Shown here in pieces: positions 17,112 through 25,921 of a DNA stretch of 64,000 bases. The notes below the pieces were generated by a model. It did no database searches. It had not been told where the DNA came from and saw only the letters and a list, made by a program, of their open reading frames with translations. A program made the translations under genes and the position numbers. Each line of letters starts with the position of its first letter. Positions within the stretch are counted from its first letter, which is position 1. The DNA is from Planctomycetota bacterium. Lineage in GTDB: Bacteria; Planctomycetota; UBA1135; GCA-002686595. Where the stretch lies: positions 1 to 64,000 of the forward strand of contig JACKHS010000014.1 in NCBI GenBank assembly GCA_020638875.1, written 5' to 3'.

Positions 17112-17145
17112 GCCCGCGGGACGCGGCGCGCGGTCCCGCGGGCGA
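17112..17145 (-). terminator. 12-bp hairpin between the two propeller lipoproteins
   Basis: CGCCCGCGGGAC at 17112-17123 pairs perfectly with GTCCCGCGGGCG at 17134-17145 around a 10-nt loop, 24 bp after the stop at 17170. It suggests the two paralogues can be transcribed separately. Confidence 0.65.
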
Positions 17146-17169
17146 TGGAGAGAACTCGGAGCACGCGGC

Positions 17170-20100
17170 TCACTGGCGGAAGTAGTCCATCATGATGAAG
17201 GCTTCGCTCACCTCGATCGACTGCACGCCCGGACGGTGGGCGTTGGTGTCGACGCGGTTGAAGCCCCCGCTGATGTCGATCACGTCCACGACACCGTCCG
17301 AGCCGAACGTGGGGTTGGGCACCGCCACGAACATGTACTTGGGCTCACAGGTGTTCTGGATCGTGCCCGCGGTCCGCACGAGCGACTTGCCGTTGATGGG
17401 CAGCGCGACGCCGGCGCTGAAGACCGTGGAGAAGTTCACCAGGCCGCCGAAGTTGCGCTGGTTGTCGAAGGCCAGGTCCACCGGCACGCCCGAGAGGGCT
17501 TCCGTGCTGAGGGAGACCGTGACGGCCAGCGACAGGTCGCGGAACTGCGGGATGAGCAGCGACTGAACGTTCAGCGGGAGCTGACCGAAGATGCCCGAGT
17601 TGATCTTCAGGTTGGTGACCGCGGGCACGCCCGAGGCACCGGCCTGGTTGGTCTCGGGGCTGATCGGCCCCTCGTGGACGATCCAGACGGCGGAGTTGAT
17701 GTTCACCAGGTCCGGCTGCAGCGTCTTCGGGTTCTGGAAGGTCTGCGGCGCCGTGCCGATCACGTCGTCGTAGCCCCAGCCGTTCACCGCGTTCGGACCC
17801 GACTCGAACATCGCGAGCGAGCCGCTGCGGTTGAGGATGTAGGCGAAGTAGACGCCGCGCTGGAAGCCGAAGCCGTTCTGGCGCGGCGTGGTGACGACCT
17901 CGAAGGGCTGGTTGAGCTGGGAGATGATCTCCTTGCGCACGTCGAGCGAGAACGCCGAGATGATCGACATCGAGTTCGCCTGCTCGTTGCACACGAGGAT
18001 GTCCTCGTTGCCCGACTCCCACGCGATGCCGCGCGGCCCCGCGCCCACCACGGTGTTCTTGACCAGTTGGTGGAAGGTCGACGAGGACGGGTTGATGTCG
18101 ATGAAGCTCACCAGGCCGACGGACTGGTTCGTGACCGCCAGGAAGTCCAGGTTGGGCGACATCGCGAGCGACGTCGGGTCCGGCACTTCGATGCGCTCGA
18201 TGACGGCCATGCTGTTCGAGTTGAACACCACGATCTCGTTGCGCGCGCGGTCCGCCAGGTACAGGAACTGACCGACCTGCTGACGGATGAGGAAGTTCGT
18301 GCAGGCGCTGGGCAGGTCCTGCGGCGCGTGCGGGCCCTGGAACCAGGCGTTCTGCTCGGGCGAGAGCAGGCCGCTCGGCGGCACGCTGTTGGCCGGGTCG
18401 CCGAAGGGATCGCCGGGCACCAGCAGGTTCTGCAGGCCGAGGCCGTTGATGTAGCCCGGCGGCGGCTGCGCCGGAGGCGGCGGCAGCACGGTGAAGATCG
18501 AGGTCGGCTCCTGGCCGCCGATGTACGGCGAGACGCACAGCGGCGGGAACTGCAGCGGGGGCGGGTTCGGGTGCGGTGCGAAGGAGATGGTGTTCTCCGC
18601 GCCGAGCTGCGTGTTCAGGATCTGGTTGTTCAGCACCTGCGGCACGGCCGGGATCAGCGTGTTCGGACCGCCGACCATCACCTGGAACTGCTTGCGACCG
18701 TTCTGCGCGCAGAGGTTGCCGCCGCCGGCCTGGCAGCCGAAGGGCGCCGGCCCGTTGTTGAACGCCGAGTCGAGCGCGTGACCGAGCATCATGTCGTCGG
18801 CCTTCAGGATCACCGGCGTGCGCACGAGCTGGTCGTTCAGCGACGAGTCGCGCGACAGCGTGAACACACCGGACGAGCCGCCGTCCACCGTGCAGGAACC
18901 GACGGTCAGCGCGGGGCGGATGATCGTGCCCTGCAGCTTCACGTTCGGGTTGTACGGGAAGACCGTCCAGCCCTCCTGGAAGTTGATCGCCGCCGGGTCG
19001 AAGGTCGGGTCGCCGGTGCCCTGACCGAAGCCGTTCAGGTCGATGACGCTGACGCCCGGGTGCGCGCCGAACGAGCCGACGTAGACGGCGTCGGGCGCGA
19101 CCGGCGCGTTGATCAGGCCGGGGCCCTCGCCGGTGAGGAAGAAGGTCGTGGCCGGCAGCGCGTTCAGGTTGCCCGCCAGGTCCTGCACCTTCGTCGCGTT
19201 GACCGCGACGTCGACGCGGTTGAACACGCCGCACTGCAGGAGGTCGGGGCCCTCACCGGGGAAGTTGAAGGCCGGCGTGAGCTCGTAGGTGGTCAGGTCG
19301 TAGACGCTGACCGGCATCGCAGTGAAGGGCACCGAGACGCGCGAGGTCGCCGGACCGAACTGCACCGAGATCGACGCGCTCAGGTTCGGCGCGAGTCCGA
19401 GCGGCAGATCCCCCACCGTGAACGGCTGCACGGGCTCCGAGAACTCGACGCGGATCGTGGTCAGCGGGTCGACGTCGCTCTGGCCGCCGCCGGGCGTGAT
19501 GTACGGGCTGTTCGAGGGCGGCAGCGAGATCAGCACCTCGGGCCCGATCGTGTCGGAGCCGACGGTCGTGCTCGCCACGGCCTGACGCGCGAGCGCGCGC
19601 CCCTGGACGTTCTTCACGCCGGTCGTGATGCGCATGCGGATCTCGACGTTCTGCGGGAAGGCCTCGTGCGTCGTGAGGTCGCCGTCGGAGTCGGCGACGA
19701 ACACGAACGCCTCGGGGTCGAGCAGGTCGTTCTGTCCCGCGAAGTGGCCCTCGGTGCCGGGGAAGCCCAGACCCGGCGTGGTGGTGTCGTCCTGCGTGAC
19801 GGCCACCATGTTCCCGTTCGCGTCGAGCTCGACCCAGCTCTGCAACGGCAGCGTCGGCGGCGAGCCCACGGCCGTCTTGCCGTAGGTCTGGCCGCCCACG
19901 AAGGCGCGCCCGGAGAGCGTCGTCGACGCGCCCGTGTTCGGATCGATGGCGAGCACGGTGATCGTGCCCGTCAGGTTGTTCGCCTGCGTGCTGCCCGGCA
20001 GGTTCGACAGCACGGTGTCGATGCCGACGGGCTGCGTGAAGCGCGCCACGAGGAACTGGTTGCCGTCCGCACCGCTGGGGAGCTGCGCCGTCGGCGCGAA

Positions 20101-20376
20101 GCTCGGCGTGGGCAGGATCGGGTTGAGGTTCGAGACGTTGCCGAGCAGGTCGTCCGCGGAGCGGATCGACAGCACGTTGGCCGTCGGTTGTCCGCTCGAG
20201 TCGAGCTTGAAGACCTGGTGCGGCAGGAGCTGGCCGAAGCCGTTCGAGACGTACACGAGGTCCATGGAACCGGCGCCGCCGCCGATGCCGGAGCTGCTCT
20301 TGCTGCTCCCGCCGCAGCCGGCGAGGAGGAGCGCCGCCAGGCCGAGGATGCCTACGCTGAACCGAAGCTGACTCAT
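17170..20376 (-). CDS. Large lipoprotein with Ig-like and YVTN-type beta-propeller regions (copy 2)
   Basis: This is a 1068-residue paralogue of the preceding gene along its full length. The signal peptide MSQLRFSVGILGLAALLLAGC has lipobox LAGC at Cys21. The conserved opening MDLVYVSNGFGQLLPHQVFK, Ig-like stretch SDVDPLTTIRVEFSEPVQP, propeller blades (NSNSMAVIERIEVPDPTSLA, PRGIAWESGNEDILVCNEQ) and C-terminus FIMMDYFRQ all correspond block for block. The differences are spread evenly, so the duplication is not recent. Function is unknown. A 910-bp gene-free region lies upstream. The last seven residues are identical in both copies and may act as a sorting or capping element. Confidence 0.85.
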   Translation of the reverse strand: MSQLRFSVGILGLAALLLAGCGGSSKSSSGIGGGAGSMDLVYVSNGFGQLLPHQVFKLDSSGQPTANVLSIRSADDLLGNVSNLNPILPTPSFAPTAQLPSGADGNQFLVARFTQPVGIDTVLSNLPGSTQANNLTGTITVLAIDPNTGASTTLSGRAFVGGQTYGKTAVGSPPTLPLQSWVELDANGNMVAVTQDDTTTPGLGFPGTEGHFAGQNDLLDPEAFVFVADSDGDLTTHEAFPQNVEIRMRITTGVKNVQGRALARQAVASTTVGSDTIGPEVLISLPPSNSPYITPGGGQSDVDPLTTIRVEFSEPVQPFTVGDLPLGLAPNLSASISVQFGPATSRVSVPFTAMPVSVYDLTTYELTPAFNFPGEGPDLLQCGVFNRVDVAVNATKVQDLAGNLNALPATTFFLTGEGPGLINAPVAPDAVYVGSFGAHPGVSVIDLNGFGQGTGDPTFDPAAINFQEGWTVFPYNPNVKLQGTIIRPALTVGSCTVDGGSSGVFTLSRDSSLNDQLVRTPVILKADDMMLGHALDSAFNNGPAPFGCQAGGGNLCAQNGRKQFQVMVGGPNTLIPAVPQVLNNQILNTQLGAENTISFAPHPNPPPLQFPPLCVSPYIGGQEPTSIFTVLPPPPAQPPPGYINGLGLQNLLVPGDPFGDPANSVPPSGLLSPEQNAWFQGPHAPQDLPSACTNFLIRQQVGQFLYLADRARNEIVVFNSNSMAVIERIEVPDPTSLAMSPNLDFLAVTNQSVGLVSFIDINPSSSTFHQLVKNTVVGAGPRGIAWESGNEDILVCNEQANSMSIISAFSLDVRKEIISQLNQPFEVVTTPRQNGFGFQRGVYFAYILNRSGSLAMFESGPNAVNGWGYDDVIGTAPQTFQNPKTLQPDLVNINSAVWIVHEGPISPETNQAGASGVPAVTNLKINSGIFGQLPLNVQSLLIPQFRDLSLAVTVSLSTEALSGVPVDLAFDNQRNFGGLVNFSTVFSAGVALPINGKSLVRTAGTIQNTCEPKYMFVAVPNPTFGSDGVVDVIDISGGFNRVDTNAHRPGVQSIEVSEAFIMMDYFRQ

Positions 20377-21286
20377 GTTCGAAAGAGGGGGTACCGGACC
20401 GTCGGGGAGGATGTCAGGGGCGTGAGCGATCTCCGCTGGGGACGGTCCAGGGGGGGTGGGGCTCGGGGGGGCCGCTCGGCCGAAGCCGACTACGCCTCCC
20501 CGACCCGGCCGCGGGGGCGACCAGGGCGTGGGACGAGGGAAGCAGGATGCAAAGCCCCGTGCGCTCTGTGAAGGAGGCCCGGGGATTTTCATCGCCCGCC
20601 GAGACGGCGCGGGGGCCGCTCGCGAGCGCTGCTCCAGGGGTCCCCCTGGACCGGAACCGGAGATCCGCGGACGGCGGGGTGGCGCGCGTCCTAGCGACCC
20701 GCTCGGAGCGGGTTTCGATGCACGCGCGGGAGAGCTGCTTCCCACGCGATGCCGGGGATCGCCGCGGGGCCCCTCCACCGGGGGCCTCCCTTCCACGGTC
20801 GTCGCGGGCGGTGACCGGACGACGCCCCCTCGCGGCCGCCTCCCGGAGCGGCGCCTCGACCCCCCCAGGAGTCGAGGCGCCCCGAGCGTGCGCGCACCCC
20901 CCCGCAGGGGTGCACGAACGCCACGTGCCGCGCGCGGGGCGCGCGGCGCGGGAGAGGAGCGAGGAGAGCGTCATTCCGATCGGTCCGCCGTGAGCGAACG
21001 ACGCGGAGTCACAAGTCCCGTGCCGCTGCCGCGCAGGGGGCCTCCCCCACGCTCCACGTCGCGACTCAAGTCTATCCTCGAGACGCGAGTTGCGGCGGCG
21101 GCCCGGACGGCGGCGCGACGCGCGCGCGCGCCGCGCCCGCCGCGCGCATGGGGCGAGGTCGCGAGCCCGGCGTGCGGTGTCGCACGGCCTTCCGCCCGCG
21201 CGCGCGCCGGCGCAGGGCCCCGCGCGGGCGACGCTTCGGGGGCCGCGCGCGAGGCGCTACACTCCGCCGTCCCTGCGCCGCGCACC
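20377..21286. other. Long gene-free region between propeller lipoprotein and ruvB
   Basis: No reading frame here has a recognisable product; the open frames are GC artefacts. Two hairpins stand out: GCGCCTCGAC/GTCGAGGCGC at 20851-20880 (10-bp stem, loop containing CCCCCC and AGGA) and GCACCCC/GGGGTGC at 20894-20913. Their position suits a long leader of the leftward lipoprotein gene. I could not match them to a known riboswitch. Confidence 0.4.
21258..21263 (+). promoter_or_regulatory. -10-like hexamer ahead of ruvB
   Basis: TACACT in the context GCTACACTCC lies 23 bp before the ruvB ATG. The same GCTA-x-A-C-T-CC context recurs at 28898 ahead of the aminotransferase gene. The 17-bp upstream position reads TTCGGG, a weak -35. 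Confidence 0.45.
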
Positions 21287-22339
21287 ATGTCGAGCACCGA
21301 GCACATCTTCGACCCCAAGGCCCTCGAGGGCTCGCCCGCGGGCCCCGGCGCGGCGCCCGAGCGCGAGCTCGAGATCGCCCTGCGCCCCCAGGACCTCGAG
21401 GAGTTCGTCGGCCAGGAGCAGGTGCGCGACAACCTGCGCGTGGCGATCCAGGCCGCCCGCGGACGCGCCGAACCGCTCGACCACGTGCTGCTCTCGGGGC
21501 CGCCCGGCCTCGGCAAGACGAGCCTCGCGCGCATCCTCGCCCACGAGCTCGAGGGCCGCCTGCACGCGACCACCGGCCCGGCTCTCGAGCGGCCGCGCGA
21601 CCTCGTCGGCCTGCTGACCCAGCTCGAGCGCGGCGACGTGTTCTTCATCGACGAGGTGCACCGCCTCAACGCCAGCGTCGAGGAGTACCTCTACACGGCG
21701 ATGGAGGACTTCCGCGTCGAGGTCACGCTCGACCAAGGCCCGCACGCGCGCATCCTGCCGCTGGGCCTGAAACCCTTCACGCTCGTCGGCGCGACGACGC
21801 GCGAAGGCCTGCTCTCCGCACCGTTCCGCGCGCGCTTCGGCTTGTTCGAGCGCCTGCGTCCGTACGAGGCCGCCGAGCTCGAGCGCATCGTCGCGCGCTC
21901 CGCGCGGTTGATGCAGCTCGAGATCGAGAGCGACGCCGCCGCGTTGCTCGCCGGGCGCTCGCGCGGCACGCCGCGCATCGTCAACCGCTTCCTGCGACGC
22001 GCGCGCGACCTCGCGCAGGTCGCCGGCGAACGGCGCGTCAGCGCGGCGATGGCGCACGAGGCGCTCGCGCGTCTGGGCGTCGACGAGTACGGCCTCGAGG
22101 AGACCGACCGCCGCGTGCTCGAGGTGCTCGCCGTGCGCCCCGGCGAACCGGTCGGCGTGCGCACCGTCGCCGCCGCGGTCGGCGAGAGCGAGGACACGAT
22201 CGAAGAGGTCTTCGAGCCGCACCTCCTGCGCTGCGGCTTCCTGCGCAAGACCGCGCGCGGCCGCGTCATCACCGCGCGCGGCTGCGAGGTGATCGGTGCC
22301 GAGCCGCCCCCGGGGGGCACGCCGGAGCTGTTCTCCTGA
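21287..22339 (+). CDS. ruvB: Holliday junction branch-migration ATPase RuvB
   Basis: RuvB is the hexameric motor that drives branch migration with RuvA. The 350-residue protein shows the N-terminal LRPQDLEEFVGQEQVRDNL, Walker A GPPGLGKTSLA, Walker B FFIDEVHRL, GATTREGLLSAPFRARFG with the arginine finger, sensor 2 RGTPRIVNRFLRRARD, and the C-terminal winged helix with RGRVITARGCEVIG. The RuvA-contacting beta-hairpin is present (VTLDQGPHARILPLGLKPFT). It heads an operon with spoIID and tgt, two bases before the next start. ruvA and ruvC are not in the window. Confidence 0.98.
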   Translation: MSSTEHIFDPKALEGSPAGPGAAPERELEIALRPQDLEEFVGQEQVRDNLRVAIQAARGRAEPLDHVLLSGPPGLGKTSLARILAHELEGRLHATTGPALERPRDLVGLLTQLERGDVFFIDEVHRLNASVEEYLYTAMEDFRVEVTLDQGPHARILPLGLKPFTLVGATTREGLLSAPFRARFGLFERLRPYEAAELERIVARSARLMQLEIESDAAALLAGRSRGTPRIVNRFLRRARDLAQVAGERRVSAAMAHEALARLGVDEYGLEETDRRVLEVLAVRPGEPVGVRTVAAAVGESEDTIEEVFEPHLLRCGFLRKTARGRVITARGCEVIGAEPPPGGTPELFS

Positions 22340-22341
22340 CC

Positions 22342-23634
22342 GTGGGCGCGCGCCTCCTCTCGCGCGTCGTCGCGCTCGCGCTCGTCGCCGCGTGCGTCGC
22401 GCCGCCGCCACCGCTCGCGCCCGATCGGCGCCGCGCGAGCGAGGCCCTCGAGGCGCCGCCGCTGCGCCGCGTCGAGGAGCGCGCGGTGACGCCCGACTGG
22501 CGGGTCGACGAGGTGCGCGTGCGCCTCGCGTCGCAGGAGCGCCGCGCCGAGGTGCGCGTGAGCGGCACGCCGCTCGGCGTGCTCGAGTTCCGCCGCGAGG
22601 GCGACGCCGTGCGCAGCTCGGGCGGACGCCTCGCACCGCGCTTCGAGCTCGAGCCGCTGCCCGGCGGCGAGGGCCTGGGCGTCGCGGGCCGCCTGTACCC
22701 CGGCCGCCTCGTCGTCGAGCCGCACGGCGCGAGCGGGCTGCGCGTCACGAACGTCGTCGGCGTCGAGGCCTACGTCGCCGGCGTCGTGCCCGCCGAGCTC
22801 GTGCTGTGGTCGGCCGAGCCGGCCGAGATCGAGGCGCAGGCCATCGCGGCGCGCTCCTACGCGCTGCGCTCGTACGCCGAGCGCCGCGCCCAGACGCGCG
22901 ACGCGTTCCTGTGGGACGACACGCGCGACCAGGTCTACGTCGGCCGCTTCGACGCCGGGCCGTCCGCGGGCGCGCGGCGCGTGCAGGCGCGCCTCGACGC
23001 GGCGCTCGCGGCCTCGCGCGGGCGCGTGCTGCTCGACGACGCGGGCGAGCTCTTCGACGTGCGTTTCCACGCCTCCTGCGGCGGCCACACGACGACGCCG
23101 GCGCGCGCGTTCCCGCAGGAGTCGACCGTCACGCGCGGCGCCGTCGCGTGCCCGCCCTGCGAGGCCATCGGCCGCGCCGAGCGCGCGCTGCCCGAGAGCG
23201 ACACGCGCACGCGCCGCGTGCACTGGAGCTGGACCGCCTCGCGCGCCGAGCTCGACCGCCTCGCGAGCCGCCTCGGCGTCGGGCGCCGGCTCGTCGCCCT
23301 GCGCGTCGCGGCACGCGACGACTACGGCCGCTGGCTCGAGGTCGAGGTCGTCGGCGACGGCGGCCGGCGCACCGTCGACGCCACGCGCCTGCGCGCCGAG
23401 CTCGACCCGGCCAAGCTGAAGAGCGGGCTCGTGCTGCGCACGTGGCCGCCGCTCGGCGAGCCGACCACCGGCGGGCTCCTGTTCGAGGGCCTCGGCCGCG
23501 GCCACGGCGCGGGCCTCTGCCAGGTCGGCTCGCACGAGCTCGCGCTCCAGGGCTGGAGCGCGCGCCGCATCCTGAACCACTACCTCGCGGGCGCGCACCT
23601 CGGCGACGCGCGCGCGGAGGGCGCACGACCGTGA
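22342..23634 (+). CDS. SpoIID/LytB-domain lipoprotein
   Basis: This 430-residue protein has a short signal peptide ending in VAAC (Cys about 16), predicting a lipoprotein, and a SpoIID domain. Family elements: NVVGVEAYVAGVVPAEL, EAQAIAARSYALRSYAE, HASCGGHTTTPARAF and the terminal GRGHGAGLCQVGSHELA. In spore formers SpoIID is a lytic transglycosylase that works on peptidoglycan stems denuded by SpoIIP. In non-spore formers the domain is linked to cell-wall remodelling or amidase enhancement. The ruvB-spoIID-tgt order resembles ruvB/spoIID/queA/tgt clusters known in Firmicutes. The start is GTG two bases after the ruvB stop; the stop overlaps tgt by 4 nt. Confidence 0.9.
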   Translation: MGARLLSRVVALALVAACVAPPPPLAPDRRRASEALEAPPLRRVEERAVTPDWRVDEVRVRLASQERRAEVRVSGTPLGVLEFRREGDAVRSSGGRLAPRFELEPLPGGEGLGVAGRLYPGRLVVEPHGASGLRVTNVVGVEAYVAGVVPAELVLWSAEPAEIEAQAIAARSYALRSYAERRAQTRDAFLWDDTRDQVYVGRFDAGPSAGARRVQARLDAALAASRGRVLLDDAGELFDVRFHASCGGHTTTPARAFPQESTVTRGAVACPPCEAIGRAERALPESDTRTRRVHWSWTASRAELDRLASRLGVGRRLVALRVAARDDYGRWLEVEVVGDGGRRTVDATRLRAELDPAKLKSGLVLRTWPPLGEPTTGGLLFEGLGRGHGAGLCQVGSHELALQGWSARRILNHYLAGAHLGDARAEGARP

Positions 23635-24806
23635 GCGACGGATTCCACTACGAGCTGCGCGCGCGCTGCACGACCTCGCGCGCCCGCCTGGGCACCTTCC
23701 ACACGCCGCACGGCCCGGTCGAGACGCCGGCGTTCATGCCGGTCGGCACGCGCGCGACGGTGAAGGGCGTGCTGCCGCGCGACCTGCGCGAGGTCGGCGC
23801 GCGCATGATCCTCGCCAACACGTACCACCTGCACCTGCGCCCCGGCGAGGAGGTCGTGCGCGAGCTCGGCGGGTTGCACGCCATGATGGCCTGGGACGGC
23901 CCGATCCTGACGGACTCGGGCGGCTACCAGGTCTTCTCGATGAGCGAGCTGCGCTCGATCGACGCCGACGGCGTGACCTTCAAGTCGGTCGTCGACGGCA
24001 GCCACGTGCGCTTCACGCCCGAGCGCGTCGTCGACATCCAGCGCGCGCTCGGCGCCGACGTGATGATGGCCTTCGACCACTGCCCGTCGGTGCCGACCGA
24101 TCGCCGCGAGGTGAGCGCGGCGACGGACACCACGCACCGCTGGCTCGAGCGCTGCGTGCGCCGCTACCGCGCCGCGGGCGGCGAGGCCGCGGGGCAGGCG
24201 TTGTTCGGCATCGTCCAGGGCGGCGCCTTCGAGGACCTGCGCGCGGCCTCGGTGGACGCGGTGTGCGCGCACGACCTGGTGGGCTACGCGATCGGCGGCG
24301 TCTCGGTCGGCGAGGCGGAGGACTTGATCCGCAGCACGGTCGCGTGCACGACGCACCGCCTGCCGGAGGACAAGCCGAGGTACCTGATGGGCGTCGGCAC
24401 GCCGCGCGACTTCTTCGACGCGGTCGAGAGCGGCATCGACCTGTTCGACTGCGTGACACCGACGCGCAACGCGCGCAACCACACGGCCTTCACGAGCTGG
24501 GGCAAGGTCAACGTCAGGAACCAGGGCTTCCTCCGGGACCGCGGGCCGCTGGACCCGGAGTGCGACTGTGTGGCGTGCACGCGGTACGGGCTCGGGACGC
24601 TGCGGCACCTGTGCACGACGCGCGAGATGCTGGGCGGGATGCTGCTGAGCCTGCACAACCTGCGCTTCTTCCACCGGCTGATGGAGCGAGTGCGCGGTGC
24701 GATCGTCGGAGAGGAAGGCGGGCTGGAGGCGTTGAGGGGGAAGGTGCTGGAGCGGAGCGAGAGGCGGGTCGGGGTGGATGAGCGGGTGGAGGTGTGGCGG
24801 GGGTGA
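23631..24806 (+). CDS. tgt: tRNA-guanine(34) transglycosylase
   Basis: Tgt swaps G34 for preQ1 in GUN-anticodon tRNAs during queuosine synthesis. In 391 residues the catalytic set is complete: Asp95 in LTDSGGYQVFS, GIVQGG, AIGGVSVGE, nucleophile Asp273 in FDCVTPTRNARNH, and the zinc ligands Cys311, Cys313, Cys316 (CDCVAC) and His342. The start is GTG overlapping the spoIID stop (GTGA). The last 15 codons become unusually G-rich and run into a G-tract array that overlaps the stop codon, so the 3' end may have been altered by the adjacent element. Confidence 0.98.
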   Translation: MSDGFHYELRARCTTSRARLGTFHTPHGPVETPAFMPVGTRATVKGVLPRDLREVGARMILANTYHLHLRPGEEVVRELGGLHAMMAWDGPILTDSGGYQVFSMSELRSIDADGVTFKSVVDGSHVRFTPERVVDIQRALGADVMMAFDHCPSVPTDRREVSAATDTTHRWLERCVRRYRAAGGEAAGQALFGIVQGGAFEDLRAASVDAVCAHDLVGYAIGGVSVGEAEDLIRSTVACTTHRLPEDKPRYLMGVGTPRDFFDAVESGIDLFDCVTPTRNARNHTAFTSWGKVNVRNQGFLRDRGPLDPECDCVACTRYGLGTLRHLCTTREMLGGMLLSLHNLRFFHRLMERVRGAIVGEEGGLEALRGKVLERSERRVGVDERVEVWRG

Positions 24807-24830
24807 GGGGGTCGGGGGCGGGGGCGGGGG
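24799..24830 (+). other. Five-run G-tract (G-quadruplex candidate) across the tgt stop
   Basis: Five GGGGG runs start at 24799, 24807, 24814, 24820 and 24826, separated by TGA, TC, C and C. The TGA is the tgt stop codon. Five runs of five with loops of 1-3 nt is a textbook four-layer quadruplex pattern on the coding strand, and in the tgt mRNA. A C-run at 27262-27270 mirrors it on the far side of the element. Confidence 0.7.
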
Positions 24831-24831
24831 C

Positions 24832-25004
24832 GGAGCGGCGCTCGGGCTCGGGTTCGAGCAGAACGTCGGAGCGAAGCGGCGGGGACGCCCCACCGCCCGT
24901 CCGCGCCCGCCGTCACCGTCGCCTTCGGCCCGGACCTCGCAAGCGAGGGCCGAAGGCGACGGTGACGGCAGGCGCGGACGGACGGCGGGGCTGGGGGGAG
25001 GTCT
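24832..25004 (+). repeat. Left inverted repeat with 32-bp hairpin
   Basis: This copy matches the reverse complement of 27094-27263 at all but about a dozen positions by eye. Inside it, 24899-24930 pairs with 24948-24979 (32-bp arms, one mismatch; core CCGTCGCCTTCGGCC). The 17-nt loop itself contains CTCGC-AA-GCGAG, which extends the structure. Large bacterial interspersed palindromes of this kind are the usual substrates of RAYT proteins. Confidence 0.85.
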
Positions 25005-25921
25005 TGGCGGATGCAGCGGGCGGGGATGGCCCGTGGTGTCGTGGTGTGGAGTCGGCGTCGAGGCGGAGCGAGTGGAGCGGCGAAGGGGAAGAGCGCCGGA
25101 ATCAAGTTCGAGACGGCAGAGCGAACGTACGCCGTCGACGTCGGCTCGTTGAGGCGTTGGCGAGCGCCTCGGGTCGCGAGGATGCTGCTCGGGTTCGAGG
25201 AGCGACGCGGACGAACTCGGAGCGAAGGCACGGCGTGGGCTCGCACGAGACACGCTGAGCGTCGACGCAAGTGAGCGCTGAGTGCGAGTGCTCGACCAGG
25301 ACTCGTAGGGCGCCGTCAAAGCCGCACCTCGAGGGAGCGCGATCGCCTCGGGTTCTGACGAAGCCGCTGGCGCTCGAGGAGCGACGACGTGGAGGAGCGT
25401 CGGAATCAAATTCGAGAAGGCGATGGGAGTGCTCGCCGTCGTTCCGCCACGAGGCGATCGAACGGGCGCGCCACAGTGAGGGGACCCGTGCTCGAGAAAC
25501 GACATGTCGAACTCGGACGAGAGCCATCGCACGAGCCCGCACCGGTCGAGTCGAGGGGTGCAGCGGAAGAGCGCCGGAATCAAGTTCGAGACCGAAGCGC
25601 GAACGTGGCGCCATACGGCTCGATCGAAGGCATCGAGCTCGAACGCCTCGCGCCGCGGCGAAGCCGCGGGCGCTCGAGGCGTTCGAGGTTCGCCATCGAT
25701 CTTCTTTCGGTCCGAGTCGCATCGCTGAGCGAGGCGCAAGTTGTGAGTTCTGCCGGCATGAGAGAGTCGACTTGCTCTGGGCATGAAAGCGACTCGACGC
25801 GTGTGCGGCGGGTTCAAACTGAGCGCATCGAGCCGCCATCAAGATCGACTCCATTCACGGAATAGACGTCGTTTTCTAGAGGTATCAGCAAACCCTTGGC
25901 CACGCCGCACGTCTAACAAGC
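25005..25921. repeat. Gene-free segment with three diverged dispersed repeats
   Basis: No credible gene is seen. A ~26-bp motif with core GCGCCGGAATCAAGTTCGAG occurs at 25089-25114, 25392-25418 (two or more changes) and 25566-25592. Related CTCGGGTTC and CTCGAGGAGCGACG blocks recur near 25187, 25349 and 25372, so the segment looks like an eroded array of a composite unit with irregular spacing (about 300 and 175 bp). GC content falls visibly after 25300. The repeats lie on the promoter side of the RAYT gene. Confidence 0.6.

Noticed and set aside
20547..20993. 148-codon frame upstream of ruvB
   Set aside because: No domain, atypical start, and the sequence is dominated by hairpins and C-runs.
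24778..25865. Several 80-250 codon frames in the RAYT island
   Set aside because: All six frames are open over parts of the repeats, none has a start with ribosome-binding site or a known domain, and the repeated peptide fragments follow from the DNA repeats.
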